Below, one piece after another: positions 8,958-18,598 of a stretch of DNA of 64,000 bases. The position numbers and the translations under genes are program-made. Within the stretch, counting starts at the first letter, position 1. Each line of letters starts with the position of its first letter. The notes below the pieces were generated by a model. The model searched no databases, was not told where the DNA came from, and saw only the letters and a program-made list of their open reading frames with translations. Origin of the DNA: Lentibacter algarum (lineage in GTDB: Bacteria > Pseudomonadota > Alphaproteobacteria > Rhodobacterales > Rhodobacteraceae); NCBI RefSeq assembly GCF_018860975.1, contig NZ_JAHKQI010000010.1:496001-560000 (forward strand), given 5' to 3'.

Positions 8958-10381
8958 GCCCTCTCCAGTGTTGTCGTAACCGGCAAGATGATTTTCGCAT
9001 GGCGTGCCGTCGCATTCCAACATATTTCATTCACAATGATCATGTCTGGTTTGATCCAGGCCTGCCGCAATCTGTTGAGATCTTGATGATGGTGAAATGG
9101 ATTCCCCCCCTGCCTACCAGATAAGATGCGTATCTGGATAGGTATGTTGGCCCCCATTGTAGCCAAAAGTGCCACCGGGGTTTTCAAGCATATCCGCGAT
9201 CCGTGGTGCGGGAATAAAGCTGGTCACATTGTTCTTTTCTTGCGGAAATGCTGCAATCTTGATCTGCCTCCGGCTGGTGTCTGTGGCGTTTTCTGCTGAA
9301 TACCCAAAACCAATGCCGGTTCCGGGTAAGCCTATACCGCCCAACAACGCCGCGAGCGCAATCGCAGCCCAATACGGTTGTTCGCCGTGATCTTGTCTGT
9401 TCAAGGACCACGCGATCGATATCATCGTTTTCTGGGTGCCCATGCGCTTTGCGAGATCGATGATCGCATCCGTAGGGAAATCGCAGATGCCAGACGCCCA
9501 TTCAGCAGACTTAACAATCCCGTCCTGATCTCCCATCAAGTAAGCGCGGAACGCATCAAACCCGACGGTGTTTTTTTTGCCAAGAACGCCTTGTCGTGAA
9601 GGTCTCGAGAACAGATTTCATACGCTAGCGCCAAAAGCAGTGCCGCATCCGTGGAAGGCCTCGGCGCGAGCCACTGCGCATCAACCTCTTCTATCAAATC
9701 CGACCTGAGCGGTGATATGTTGACGAAACGCACTCGGGTCTACCCCGCTGCACGCAACCCGTCCCGTTGGACATGTCGACCCGTGCCGCCCGGCGATATC
9801 TGACCGTTCTTAAAAGCGACCCCTCCGAATGCGACAAAGAGCTCGCAATCTGTTGCAATCGTCTCCTAGCCAGTCATTGTATCAAGGTGCCCGTGAAAAG
9901 TGCCTAAAACATGAGGCACAATCGTCTGGGCGGCACGAAAGCTATAGCCACCAATGGAATATGTGAAACCGCCGATACAATTCAGAAACCGTTTGAGTTG
10001 GCGTTGCGCATGGTGAAACCTACCTGCACTTGCCCATCCGTAAGAGCCTGCATGAATTGCCTCGTTATCATGCTCACGTATGACGCGTTTGAGTTCCTGC
10101 GAGACAAGGCGATAGGCGTTGGGCCAACTCACCTCTACAAACGATTCCTTACCTCGCCCATCACCCGATTTTCCGATTTCATTTCGAAGCCACCCTTCGC
10201 GGATCATTGGTGCCCTGATCCGCGTTGGGCCGTCGATTGCCGCAAGCATGCCTTCGCTTATTGGTGAGGGGTCGGGGTCATCACTAGTCGGATGCAGCGT
10301 ACTGATACAATCATCGTGCTTTTCGACGGTGTAGGCACCCCAATGGCTGGTGGTTCGTAGTGCGCGGTATTTCTTTTGCAT
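8958..10381 (-). pseudogene. Molybdopterin oxidoreductase (BisC/TorA-like) pseudogene, truncated
   Basis: The minus strand reads, in pieces, as a close paralogue of the intact enzyme at 14407-16689: start MQKKYRALRTTSHWGAY at 10381, then GSYGWASAGRFHHAQ, FVAFGGVAFKNGQ, STDAALLLALAYEI, MISIAWSLNRQDHGEQPYWA and GNPFHHHQDLN. Comparison with the intact copy shows a Trp codon changed to TAG at 9866-9868, another Trp to TAG at 9114-9116, a one-base gain in a seven-G run (9104-9110), and further frameshifts near 9540 and 9740. The last third is replaced by a Tn3 tnpA fragment. The gene is dead. Confidence 0.88.
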
Positions 10382-10672
10382 TGGCACCCCCCTTCGGTCT
10401 ATGCGGAAACCGAGCCCAATTTTCAAAGACAAATTGCTGTCTATCGTCGGCATCCGTCACGCCACAATCATCTATTGGGTCGGTAAGTAATCCAAACGCT
10501 CATGAGAAAGCGACGTTCAAAACTTGAGGTCGGACAGAAATTGCCAATCCCAATGCAGGAAAATTCTCGCCACTAATTACCAAATGTCATGATTGAAGCC
10601 AAAGTATTCATTTGTGCCATCATCTGTTCGTCCACACCCTAAAAAGATCAGTCCATTTGGGGAATCAAAGCA

Positions 10673-11674
10673 ATGATGTTTACTACCAGACAGAACAAGA
10701 TCACGGCCCGCAGCACGCTCACCGCAGTTCTATGCTCTTTCACGGCATTCGCGGCGTCACCCGCCATTTCAGAGACATGGGAGATGGCGACGCCCTATGC
10801 TGCAACAAACTTCCACACGCAGAACATCGTTCAATTTATCGATGACATCGCGCAAAACACCGGTGGAGAGATTGAAATCAATCTGCATCCGGGTGGGTCG
10901 TTGATCAAACATCCCGAAATCAAGAACGCCGTTCGCAGCGGTCAGGTGCAGATCGGCGAATTTGCGTTAAGCTTGCTGTCAAATGAGAACCCAATTTTTC
11001 AAGTTGATGCGCTGCCGTTTCTTGTTGGCAGCTACGAGGAGGCGGCCGAATTATGGAAGGCTTCCCGCCCCGCGACGGAGGCCGCACTAGCCGAACAAAA
11101 CATCAAAGTACTCTATGCGGTTCCTTGGCCTCCTCAAGGACTTTATGCGCAGGAAGAAGTGACCGACCTCGCGCAAATGGCGGGGCAGAAATTCCGCGCC
11201 TACAATGCGACCACAACCACAATTGCCACGCTCATGGGTGCCGTCCCTGCCCAGATCGAGGCCCCCGATCTCGCTCAAGCCTTCGTGACGGGAAGAGTGG
11301 AATCTATGATCACCTCTCCGACAACCGGCGTGACATCCAAAGCGTGGGACTATGTCGGTCATTTTCACCACATTCAGGGTTGGTTACCCAAGAACATCGT
11401 GGTCATGAACCTCGACGTCTATAACGGGCTGTCCGAGGAAACCCAGATGGCCATCATGGAAGCTGCCGAGGCGGCCAATGCCCGCGGTTGGGCAGAAAGC
11501 GAAGTACAGACCAATGACGCTCTTGCAACTCTTCAAGAGAACGGCGTTCAGGTTCATCAACCCAGTGATGAGCTCAGATCTCAAGTGCGGAGCATTGGTG
11601 ATCAGATCGTTGCGGAATGGCGCAACCGCGCAGGACCGGAAGGCGAAGAAATCCTGAAGAAGTTTGAAGAGTAA
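10673..11674 (+). CDS. TRAP transporter solute-binding protein (DctP family)
   Basis: The 333-residue product has an N-terminal signal peptide with a hydrophobic core (TLTAVLCSFTAFAASPA) and a mature region with the DctP-type start WEMATPYAA. It would bind an organic acid-like solute in the periplasm and pass it to the membrane partner. A GGGGA ribosome-binding site precedes the ATG. The fused permease gene starts five bases after the stop, so the two are cotranscribed. The ligand cannot be told from sequence; the neighbouring NIPSNAP gene and flanking molybdoenzyme genes are the only context. Confidence 0.9.
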   Translation: MMFTTRQNKITARSTLTAVLCSFTAFAASPAISETWEMATPYAATNFHTQNIVQFIDDIAQNTGGEIEINLHPGGSLIKHPEIKNAVRSGQVQIGEFALSLLSNENPIFQVDALPFLVGSYEEAAELWKASRPATEAALAEQNIKVLYAVPWPPQGLYAQEEVTDLAQMAGQKFRAYNATTTTIATLMGAVPAQIEAPDLAQAFVTGRVESMITSPTTGVTSKAWDYVGHFHHIQGWLPKNIVVMNLDVYNGLSEETQMAIMEAAEAANARGWAESEVQTNDALATLQENGVQVHQPSDELRSQVRSIGDQIVAEWRNRAGPEGEEILKKFEE

Positions 11675-11679
11675 GCTGG

Positions 11680-13653
11680 ATGACTTCTGACCCCATGCCA
11701 GTTGTCCGGACGGACCGCGGACTGATTGCAGCGTTGGTTACAGCAGGCGGTTGGGCATCTGCCGCCTGCATTGTACTCATTACATTAATCGTTTTGACGC
11801 AAGTCGGCTTCAACGTTCTGAATTCGGCGGCTGGTGTGTTTGGCAACGGACGTGGAAGTATGCAAATCCCCGCATACGCCGAATTCACCGGATATCTGTT
11901 TGCAGCCGGATCCTTTCTGGCCTTCGGTTACGCATTTCAATCTCATTCCCATATCCGGGTCGAGCTTCTTGTCAGCCGTTTGTCTACCCCGAACCAAGAT
12001 CGTTTTGGCATCTGGGCGCTGTTCTTGGCTGGCGTAATCTGCGGGCTCTTTGCGTGGTACCTTTTGGGACTGGTTCGCGCGTCGTACCGGTTTGATGACA
12101 CATCCATGGGGCTTATTCCCGTGCCGCTTTGGGCGCCGCAAGTGCCACTGTTTATCGGCATGCTTATGATGACACTCGCGATCGCGAGGGCGTGGTTTGT
12201 CATGCTGTCCACCCGACCGAAGCCAATACTAGGGCGTCTTGTATTCTGGGTCCAGATGGCTTTTCTCATCTGTCTTTTTCTGATTATCACATCCGAAAAT
12301 CTAGGCACAACAGACATTCTCAAGGCTGTCAGAAACGTGACGCGTGAAAGCACATTGATCTGGGTCAGCCTTGGCATTGGCGGTTGCCTGCTGGTGTTTC
12401 TGGCGGCTGGCGTGTGGGTCGCAATCGCCCTTCTGGTGACCTCTGCCATCGCCTTGTTGTTCTTTAGCGGGACGCAAGTTGGTGCCAATCTGGCGCTGCA
12501 AAGTTGGGGGGCGGCAAACAGCTGGTCGCTTGCCGCGTTGCCTTTGTTCATCTGGATGGGAGAGATCCTGTTACGGTCCCGCATTTCTGAGGACCTTTTT
12601 GAAGGGCTGTCGCCGCTGCTGAGCCGCCTGCCCGGCGGGCTGGTTCATGTCGGCATATTGGGGTCGGGCATCTTCGCTGCCATCTCAGGTTCTTCGGCGG
12701 CCACGGCGGCAACAATCGGTAAGGTGACGATTCCCCGTCTGCTAGAGCGCGGATACAACGAAAAGCTGGTGATCGGTGTTGTCGCCGGATCGGGCACGTT
12801 GGGCCTGCTTATTCCGCCATCCATTATTCTCATTGTCTACGGCGTCGCGACAGAGCAATCTATCTCGCGGCTTTTTGCTGCGGGAATTTTACCCGGCATT
12901 CTGCTGATGGGGCTTTTCATGTGTTACGTTGGCATACACACGACCCTGTTCCCCGCCTATACCAAGCAAGCTCGCACTGCTGAAAAAGTTGAGTGGAAAG
13001 CCAGCCTGCGGCTTATCCCCATTGTGTTGATCATTGGCTCAATTTTTGGCGTAATCTACACGGGTTGGGCCTCCCCAACGGATGCCGCGGCCGTCGGTGT
13101 TTTCTTTTCGCTGATCTTCGCCATTGCAAGTGACCGCCACGAAGGCCGCACGAGCATAGCGCCCTATATTGAAGGCCTTATGGGGGCCGTCAGGACTAGT
13201 GCAATGATTGTTCTGATCTATATCGGTGCGTCGTTTCTAACGGTTTCGATGGGTTATACAGGTATCCCACGAGAGTTGGCTTTGTGGATCAACACGCTTG
13301 ATCTAACACCAGCCCAACTGCTAATTGCCCTGACAATCTTTTTTGCCATTGCTGGCTGTTTTCTAGATGGCGTGTCCATCGTTCTTTTGACCACGGCCGT
13401 GATGGTTCCGATGGTACAGCAGGCTGGGTTCGATCTGATCTGGTTTGGCATTTATCTGGTGATCGTCGTAGAGATGTCGCAGATCACGCCCCCGGTGGGT
13501 TTCAATCTGTTTGTGATGCAAGGCCTGACTGGGAAAGATATTATTTACCTGTCAAAGGCCGCGCTGCCATTCTTCATGTTGATGTTGTTGGCCGTTGTGT
13601 TGATCTATGTTTTCCCACAGATCGTGACGTTTTTACCTAATAGCATGAACTAG
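11680..13653 (+). CDS. TRAP transporter fused permease (DctQ-DctM)
   Basis: The 657-residue product joins the small four-helix DctQ subunit (first ~180 residues) to the large DctM subunit with repeated membrane segments and DctM motifs such as GSSAATAATIGKVTIPRLLERG and GSGTLGLLIPPSIILIVYG (split here as GTLGLLIPPSIILIVYG). Fusion of Q and M is a known TRAP arrangement. It imports a carboxylate-type solute using a sodium or proton gradient. The gene follows the binding protein by five bases and is followed by a NIPSNAP gene 115 bases later. Confidence 0.92.
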   Translation: MTSDPMPVVRTDRGLIAALVTAGGWASAACIVLITLIVLTQVGFNVLNSAAGVFGNGRGSMQIPAYAEFTGYLFAAGSFLAFGYAFQSHSHIRVELLVSRLSTPNQDRFGIWALFLAGVICGLFAWYLLGLVRASYRFDDTSMGLIPVPLWAPQVPLFIGMLMMTLAIARAWFVMLSTRPKPILGRLVFWVQMAFLICLFLIITSENLGTTDILKAVRNVTRESTLIWVSLGIGGCLLVFLAAGVWVAIALLVTSAIALLFFSGTQVGANLALQSWGAANSWSLAALPLFIWMGEILLRSRISEDLFEGLSPLLSRLPGGLVHVGILGSGIFAAISGSSAATAATIGKVTIPRLLERGYNEKLVIGVVAGSGTLGLLIPPSIILIVYGVATEQSISRLFAAGILPGILLMGLFMCYVGIHTTLFPAYTKQARTAEKVEWKASLRLIPIVLIIGSIFGVIYTGWASPTDAAAVGVFFSLIFAIASDRHEGRTSIAPYIEGLMGAVRTSAMIVLIYIGASFLTVSMGYTGIPRELALWINTLDLTPAQLLIALTIFFAIAGCFLDGVSIVLLTTAVMVPMVQQAGFDLIWFGIYLVIVVEMSQITPPVGFNLFVMQGLTGKDIIYLSKAALPFFMLMLLAVVLIYVFPQIVTFLPNSMN

Positions 13654-13768
13654 AGTGTTTACTTGGACAAAATCTATTGTTCGAACGATCAAACCTAGGG
13701 CGTTTAGCGCATATCCCAACGGACAGGAAGCTGCCAATTAAGCAATTGTAACACAAGAGAAGAATCAA

Positions 13769-14095
13769 ATGATCTATGATCATCGAACTTATACCTGTCG
13801 ACCCGGAACCATCAAAAAGCAAATGGCCTTATACGCCGAACATGGCTGGCAAGCCCAATGCAAGATTTTGGGGTTGCCGATAATGTTTGGTGTGGTCGAG
13901 ACCGGAGACGTGAACTCTTATGTTCACATCTGGCGATATGAAGATGCAGGTGATCGCGCGCAGAAGCGCGCTGCACTCGCTGCCGATTCCGCGTGGATTG
14001 CCTATTTGAAATTGAGCGCAGAAGCAGGAAATCTGGTCTCACAAGTCAATCAAATTTTGACGCCCACCGATTTCTTCAAGTCACGGCCGGATTAA
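13769..14095 (+). CDS. NIPSNAP-family small protein
   Basis: The 108-residue product starts MIYDHRTYTCRPGTI and contains HIWRYEDAGDR, the pattern of the NIPSNAP ferredoxin-like (dimeric alpha/beta barrel) domain. These soluble proteins often accompany catabolic genes; some are thought to act as small oxygenase- or isomerase-like enzymes, but the function is generally unknown. It is the last gene of the TRAP unit and is followed by a strong bidirectional terminator, so it probably acts on the transported compound or is co-induced with it. Confidence 0.8.
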   Translation: MIYDHRTYTCRPGTIKKQMALYAEHGWQAQCKILGLPIMFGVVETGDVNSYVHIWRYEDAGDRAQKRAALAADSAWIAYLKLSAEAGNLVSQVNQILTPTDFFKSRPD

Positions 14096-14326
14096 AAACT
14101 ACCGCCGTGACCCTGCAAAAGCATTTCAAAAATATGCAACCATAACGAACCACACTGAAAACAAAAAATGAGACAAAACACATAGTTTGGATCATAATTA
14201 GAAGGCGATTACGCGTTCAGCCGTGATGTCGTTGTAGGCAACATCTGCAATCTTTCTGGAGTCAAAGGCGCTGACCAAACGACATAGATAGCGCCAGAAA
14301 GTGTGACTGAAGTAACATCACATCTA
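14096..14326. other. Intergenic region before convergent terminator
   Basis: There is no supported gene. A minus-strand stretch at about 14199-14315 reads as a ~39-codon open frame ending in DITAERVIAF that could be the tail of a lost gene, but it has no start and no identified family. Confidence 0.4.
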
Positions 14327-14354
14327 AAAAGCAGCCCTTTTGGGGGCCGCTTTT
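14327..14354. terminator. Bidirectional intrinsic terminator
   Basis: An imperfect stem pairs AAAAGC with GCTTTT and GCCC with GGGC around a TTTTGG loop with one A-C mismatch. The flanking A and T runs make it terminator-like in both directions. It sits between the NIPSNAP gene (plus strand) and the molybdopterin oxidoreductase (minus strand), which converge here. Confidence 0.75.
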
Positions 14355-14406
14355 AGGGTGTTCGTCAGATAGCGATCTGTCGGCCTGACTGTTAGCATCA
14401 AGTTAC

Positions 14407-16689
14407 TCAGATGATAACCGGACCATCATAAGCCCGAACCGCCGGGGCCGGGTCTGGCGCAGCCGCAATTTCAACCAAACAAGTAAGTGCGCTCGGCCCT
14501 TGTGCCAGACTCGATGTGCCCTTGTCCGGTGTCAGGACGTTTGGATTGCCATTGCGACAAAGCTCACCGTCTGGATCATACCAGGCGCCAGTGGGCATCT
14601 GGACGACACCTTTGCGTAGCCCATCGCTGATTTGCAGCCCCGCAATGCAGGCTCCGCGCTTATTGAACACGCGCACAAGTTGCCCGGATTTCAAGCCACG
14701 CGCTGCGGCGTCTTCGGGGTGCATGTATACCGCTTCACGCCCTGACACCTTCGCCGCGCGGCTGACCGAGCCGTGATCAAGTTGCGAATGCAACTTCGTG
14801 CTAGGTTGGTTGGATACCAGATGAAGCGGACAGTCGGTTACTTTACCGAGCCACTCGAGAGGCTCCAACCACGCCGGATGACCGGGACAATCCACATATC
14901 CAAACGCCGCAACAGTCTCTGAGAATATCTCGATTTTGCCGCTGGGAGTCGAAAGCGGGTTGGCCACTGGATCGGCGCGGAACGCTTGTAACAATATTGT
15001 CGGTTTAGCTGGTGCTGCAACTTTGAACCAACCCTTGTCTTGAAAGCTGTCCCAGTCTGGCATGTCGATTTCTTCACGTGCTGCCGACTGCCGGGTGACT
15101 TCATAGATCCAGCGCTGCCAATCTTCGGGCGATTTGTCTTCAGTAAAGGCATTTTCCACGCCCATTTGCGCGGCGATGCCTTTACAAATGTCGTGATCCG
15201 ATTTTGCCTCTCCGACAGGTTCGATCGCTTGATCCATGACCGTCTGATAAGGATCGTGCGGCGTCAACGCGATATCCGCCCGCTCCAATGTCGTGGTGGC
15301 GGGCAACACAATATCGGCATGTCTCGCGTTGGAATTCCAACACCATTCATTAACGATGATCGCTTCAGGTCGCGCCCAGGCCGCCCGTAGGTTGTTGAGG
15401 TCTTGATGGTGGTGAAAGGGATTGCCGCCCGCCCACCAGACAAGTTTGATATCAGGATAAGTAAGCCGCTTGCCATTGAAGTCGATTTCAGCACCCGGAT
15501 TCTGCAACATGTCAGCAATCCGTGCAACGGGGATATGGTCTGCAACTGAATTCCGCCCCTGCGGCATGGCGGCAACGGGCAGTTTCCGCATGCTCAGACC
15601 AACCTGATTTTCGGCACCATAACCGAATCCGATACCACCGCCGGACAGGCCAATCTGGCCGAGCATGGCAGCAAGAGCTATCCCAGCCCAATATGGTTGC
15701 TCACCATGATCCTGCCGCGTCAGTGACCATGCAACGGAAATCATCGTGCGGCCACTCGCCATACGACGAGCCAAATCGCGGATATCCTGTACCGGTAAGT
15801 CACAGATCTCGGCCGCCCATTCCGCCGACTTTGGTATGCCGTCATTTTCACCGTTTAGATAACTTGCATATATATCGAAACCAACGGCATAGTTTTCTAG
15901 AAAATCTCGATCATGCAGGTTCTGCGACATAAGCTCGTGCGCGAGGCCCAGCATCAACGCGGTATCAGTCGAAGGCCGCAGGGCCATCCAGTCTGCCTCG
16001 ACTTCTGCCATCAGATCGCCGCGCACAGGCGAGATATTTACGAAGTCGACACCTGCCGCTTTTGCGCTGCGCAGGCTGGCTTGCTGAATGTGACACCCTA
16101 CACCGCCAGCCGCAATTTGTCCGTTTTTCAGGGCGACCCCACCGAAGGCAACAAAAAGCGTCGAATCCTTAGCAATCGAATCCCATCCGGTCGTATCGGT
16201 GAACATGGCTTTGAAATTGCCGAGTACATGAGGTACGACGACTTCGGCAGCGGCATAGCTATAGGTATTAACTGACTTGGTGAAGCCGCCGATGCAGTTC
16301 AGAAGCCGTTTCAGTTGGCTTTGTGCGTGATGAAACCGTCCGGCACTTGCCCACCCGTATGACCCTGCGAAAATCGCCTGATTGCCGTATTCGGTGCGCA
16401 CCCGCTCCAATTCCTGGGCGACAAGCGCGTTTGCCTGTTCCCAGCTGACTTTGACGAAAGGCTCGTCACCCCTGCCCGTCTTCCGGCGACCTTCTAGCCA
16501 ACCTTTTCGTACCATTGGTGACGTAATTCGGGTGGGCCCGTCGAGCACATCCACAATGCCCGATCCAATGGGCGATGGATCAGTGTCCTCGCCAAAAGGC
16601 CTAAGCTTGCTCAATACTCCATCTTTGACTTCAGGATGGTATGCACCCCAGTGATTATTCGTTAATAATGGACGGTTTGGCTTGTTCAT
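14407..16689 (-). CDS. Molybdopterin-dependent S/N-oxide reductase (BisC/TorA-like), cytoplasmic
   Basis: The ~760-residue product has the DMSO-reductase family pattern: WASAGRFHHAQSQLKRLLN, then TYSYAAAEVVVPHVLG, whose Ser is the expected molybdenum ligand of the DMSOR/TorA/BisC group, then FVAFGGVALKNGQIA and GNPFHHHQDLNNLRAAW. There is no twin-arginine signal and no N-terminal Fe-S cysteine motif, so it resembles cytoplasmic biotin sulfoxide reductase BisC rather than periplasmic TorA. I chose the ATG at 16689 (MNKPNRP) because a GGAAC element precedes it; an in-frame ATG at 16704 adds five residues. It is the last gene after aapJQMP on the same strand, suggesting reduction of an imported oxidised amino acid such as methionine sulfoxide; this is inference. 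Confidence 0.87.
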   Translation of the reverse strand: MNKPNRPLLTNNHWGAYHPEVKDGVLSKLRPFGEDTDPSPIGSGIVDVLDGPTRITSPMVRKGWLEGRRKTGRGDEPFVKVSWEQANALVAQELERVRTEYGNQAIFAGSYGWASAGRFHHAQSQLKRLLNCIGGFTKSVNTYSYAAAEVVVPHVLGNFKAMFTDTTGWDSIAKDSTLFVAFGGVALKNGQIAAGGVGCHIQQASLRSAKAAGVDFVNISPVRGDLMAEVEADWMALRPSTDTALMLGLAHELMSQNLHDRDFLENYAVGFDIYASYLNGENDGIPKSAEWAAEICDLPVQDIRDLARRMASGRTMISVAWSLTRQDHGEQPYWAGIALAAMLGQIGLSGGGIGFGYGAENQVGLSMRKLPVAAMPQGRNSVADHIPVARIADMLQNPGAEIDFNGKRLTYPDIKLVWWAGGNPFHHHQDLNNLRAAWARPEAIIVNEWCWNSNARHADIVLPATTTLERADIALTPHDPYQTVMDQAIEPVGEAKSDHDICKGIAAQMGVENAFTEDKSPEDWQRWIYEVTRQSAAREEIDMPDWDSFQDKGWFKVAAPAKPTILLQAFRADPVANPLSTPSGKIEIFSETVAAFGYVDCPGHPAWLEPLEWLGKVTDCPLHLVSNQPSTKLHSQLDHGSVSRAAKVSGREAVYMHPEDAAARGLKSGQLVRVFNKRGACIAGLQISDGLRKGVVQMPTGAWYDPDGELCRNGNPNVLTPDKGTSSLAQGPSALTCLVEIAAAPDPAPAVRAYDGPVII

Positions 16690-16746
16690 GTTTCTGTTCC
16701 GCATCCGTTAGCGTCATTTATCCGCCTTTACTACTATCGTTGGGCC

Positions 16747-17499
16747 CTAGTGCCCCAACACCTGCGACAGAAAGGTTTTCGCACGTGCCGTTTTTGGATC
16801 CTTAAAGAACTCTTCAGGCGGCGCTTCTTCCACGATCTCTCCTTCAGCCATGAAAACCACCCTGTCCGCGATTTCGCGGGCAAACCCCATTTCGTGTGTC
16901 ACGCAGACCATTGTCATCCCATCCCGCGCAAGCGACGCCATGACGTCAAGCACTTCGGCGATCATCTCGGGGTCCAACGCAGATGTCGGTTCATCGAACA
17001 ACATAATCTTAGGGTTCATCGACAACGCCCGCGCAATCGCGACGCGTTGTTGTTGGCCACCTGAAAGCTGCCCGGGAAATTTATCGGCCTGCTCAGGTAT
17101 CTGGACTTTCTCCAGAAAGCCAAGCGCAATCTTCTCAGCCACGGTCCTTGACATTTTGCGCACCAACATGGGCGCAAGCGTACAATTTTCCAGTACTGTC
17201 ATATGGGGGAACAGATTGAAGTTCTGAAAAACCATTCCTGTTTCACACCGGATTTCGTCGATGTTGGACAGGTCATCATTCAGCTCGGTTCCGTAGACCG
17301 TGATGGTCCCGCTGCGATGCTCTTCAAGCCGGTTAATACAGCGGATCATCGTTGATTTCCCTGACCCCGAGGGGCCGCAGACGACGATACGCTCACCAGT
17401 CTTAACCTTTAGATTGATATCTTTCAGCGCATGAAAGTTGCCATAGAACATGTTCATTTCGCTGATCTCGATCGCGATTTCTTCGGGAGCTGTGGTCAT
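16747..17499 (-). CDS. aapP: General L-amino acid ABC transporter ATP-binding protein
   Basis: The 250-residue ATPase has Walker [10 protein letters not shown], signature [15 protein letters not shown], and Walker [13 protein letters not shown], in the polar amino acid uptake subfamily. It powers the AapQM permease at the cytoplasmic face. It starts seven bases after the aapM stop and is followed by the molybdoenzyme gene ~57 bases downstream, so all five genes probably form one transcript. Confidence 0.94.
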   Translation of the reverse strand: MTTAPEEIAIEISEMNMFYGNFHALKDINLKVKTGERIVVCGPSGSGKSTMIRCINRLEEHRSGTITVYGTELNDDLSNIDEIRCETGMVFQNFNLFPHMTVLENCTLAPMLVRKMSRTVAEKIALGFLEKVQIPEQADKFPGQLSGGQQQRVAIARALSMNPKIMLFDEPTSALDPEMIAEVLDVMASLARDGMTMVCVTHEMGFAREIADRVVFMAEGEIVEEAPPEEFFKDPKTARAKTFLSQVLGH

Positions 17500-17506
17500 G
17501 GGTCAC

Positions 17507-18598
17507 CTACCTCGTGGCAATTGTGTGGCGTCGTTCCAGATAAGCGCCATATCGGGACAGACAGAAGACAAAGGAAAAATAGATCAAACCGATGAAGACA
17601 TAGACTTCAACGTAGGCGAAACCCCATTCGGCTGACCCGAAAGCAGCAGCACCAGATGCCAAAATTTCAAAAAAGCCGATGATCGTGATGATCGAGGTAT
17701 CCTTGAATGTCACAACGAATTGGTTGATCGTGGGCGGTAAGGCGGCGCGAAATGCCTGTGGCAAGACGATGCGCGAGACACGGTGCCAATAGCTAAGCCC
17801 AAGTGCCTTGGCTGCCTCTTCTTGTCCAGCAGCGACGGCTTGCACACCGCCGCGCAGAATTTCTGCCTGATAGCAGGCGAAGAACAATGCAAACCCCAAG
17901 ATGACCCGATAAAGCTTGTCTCCGTGCATCCAACCAGGAATGACAAAGGGCAACACCACTGCTGCAGCGAACAGGATTGTTAGCAATGGCAACGCCCGAA
18001 CGACATCAATAATAACGCCGGTGGTTTGGCTGATTATTGGCATTTCAGAACGTCGCATCAGCAACAGAATAACTGCCAACGGCATCCCAATAACCGCAAC
18101 AGAAGCAAAGACAAACACGGTCAAGGCCAGGCCGCCCCATTGATCAATGGAAACTGAGGAAAGTCCAAAAATGCCGCCTTGCATCAGGATATAGAACGAT
18201 CCGTATCCAAGCAGCCAAATCGTACCGATTTTCTTGGCGCTCCAGAAACGGGGAATACATGATAACACAACCGTTAGAACGACAGCGAAGCACCCCAAGG
18301 CGGATCTCCAATGTTCGTCATAGGGGTAGAGCCCGAATAGGATCAACCGCCAGCGAGCTGCGATGACAGACCAGCACGCACCGGCATCGTCCAATTTGCA
18401 CAATTGGTGATCTTCAGCCAGCCAAATGGCACGCAAAATAGCCCAATCGAAGGCTGTCCAAAGGACAAAAATCAGGAGCGTAAGCAATAAGAGTGAGACA
18501 GTGCCACCAATTTTGCTAGAAAAGAAGTCGCGTCGTAGGTTCAGAAACGTCGACTGAAAGAACGAAGCGGATTGCGATGATGTCATAGTTGTCTCCAT
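17507..18598 (-). CDS. aapM: General L-amino acid ABC transporter permease AapM
   Basis: The 363-residue membrane protein carries the ABC permease EAA-type loop QEEAAKALGLSYWHRVSRIV-like region and the extended N-terminal half typical of AapM/BztC, including LCKLDDAGACWSV. The start codon overlaps the aapQ stop by one base (TGATG), indicating translational coupling. It forms the membrane channel with AapQ. Confidence 0.93.
   Translation of the reverse strand: METTMTSSQSASFFQSTFLNLRRDFFSSKIGGTVSLLLLTLLIFVLWTAFDWAILRAIWLAEDHQLCKLDDAGACWSVIAARWRLILFGLYPYDEHWRSALGCFAVVLTVVLSCIPRFWSAKKIGTIWLLGYGSFYILMQGGIFGLSSVSIDQWGGLALTVFVFASVAVIGMPLAVILLLMRRSEMPIISQTTGVIIDVVRALPLLTILFAAAVVLPFVIPGWMHGDKLYRVILGFALFFACYQAEILRGGVQAVAAGQEEAAKALGLSYWHRVSRIVLPQAFRAALPPTINQFVVTFKDTSIITIIGFFEILASGAAAFGSAEWGFAYVEVYVFIGLIYFSFVFCLSRYGAYLERRHTIATR

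Noticed and set aside
14199-14315. Possible C-terminal gene remnant (minus strand, ending DITAERVIAF)
   Set aside because: Only about 39 codons, no start, no family recognised; not enough to call.
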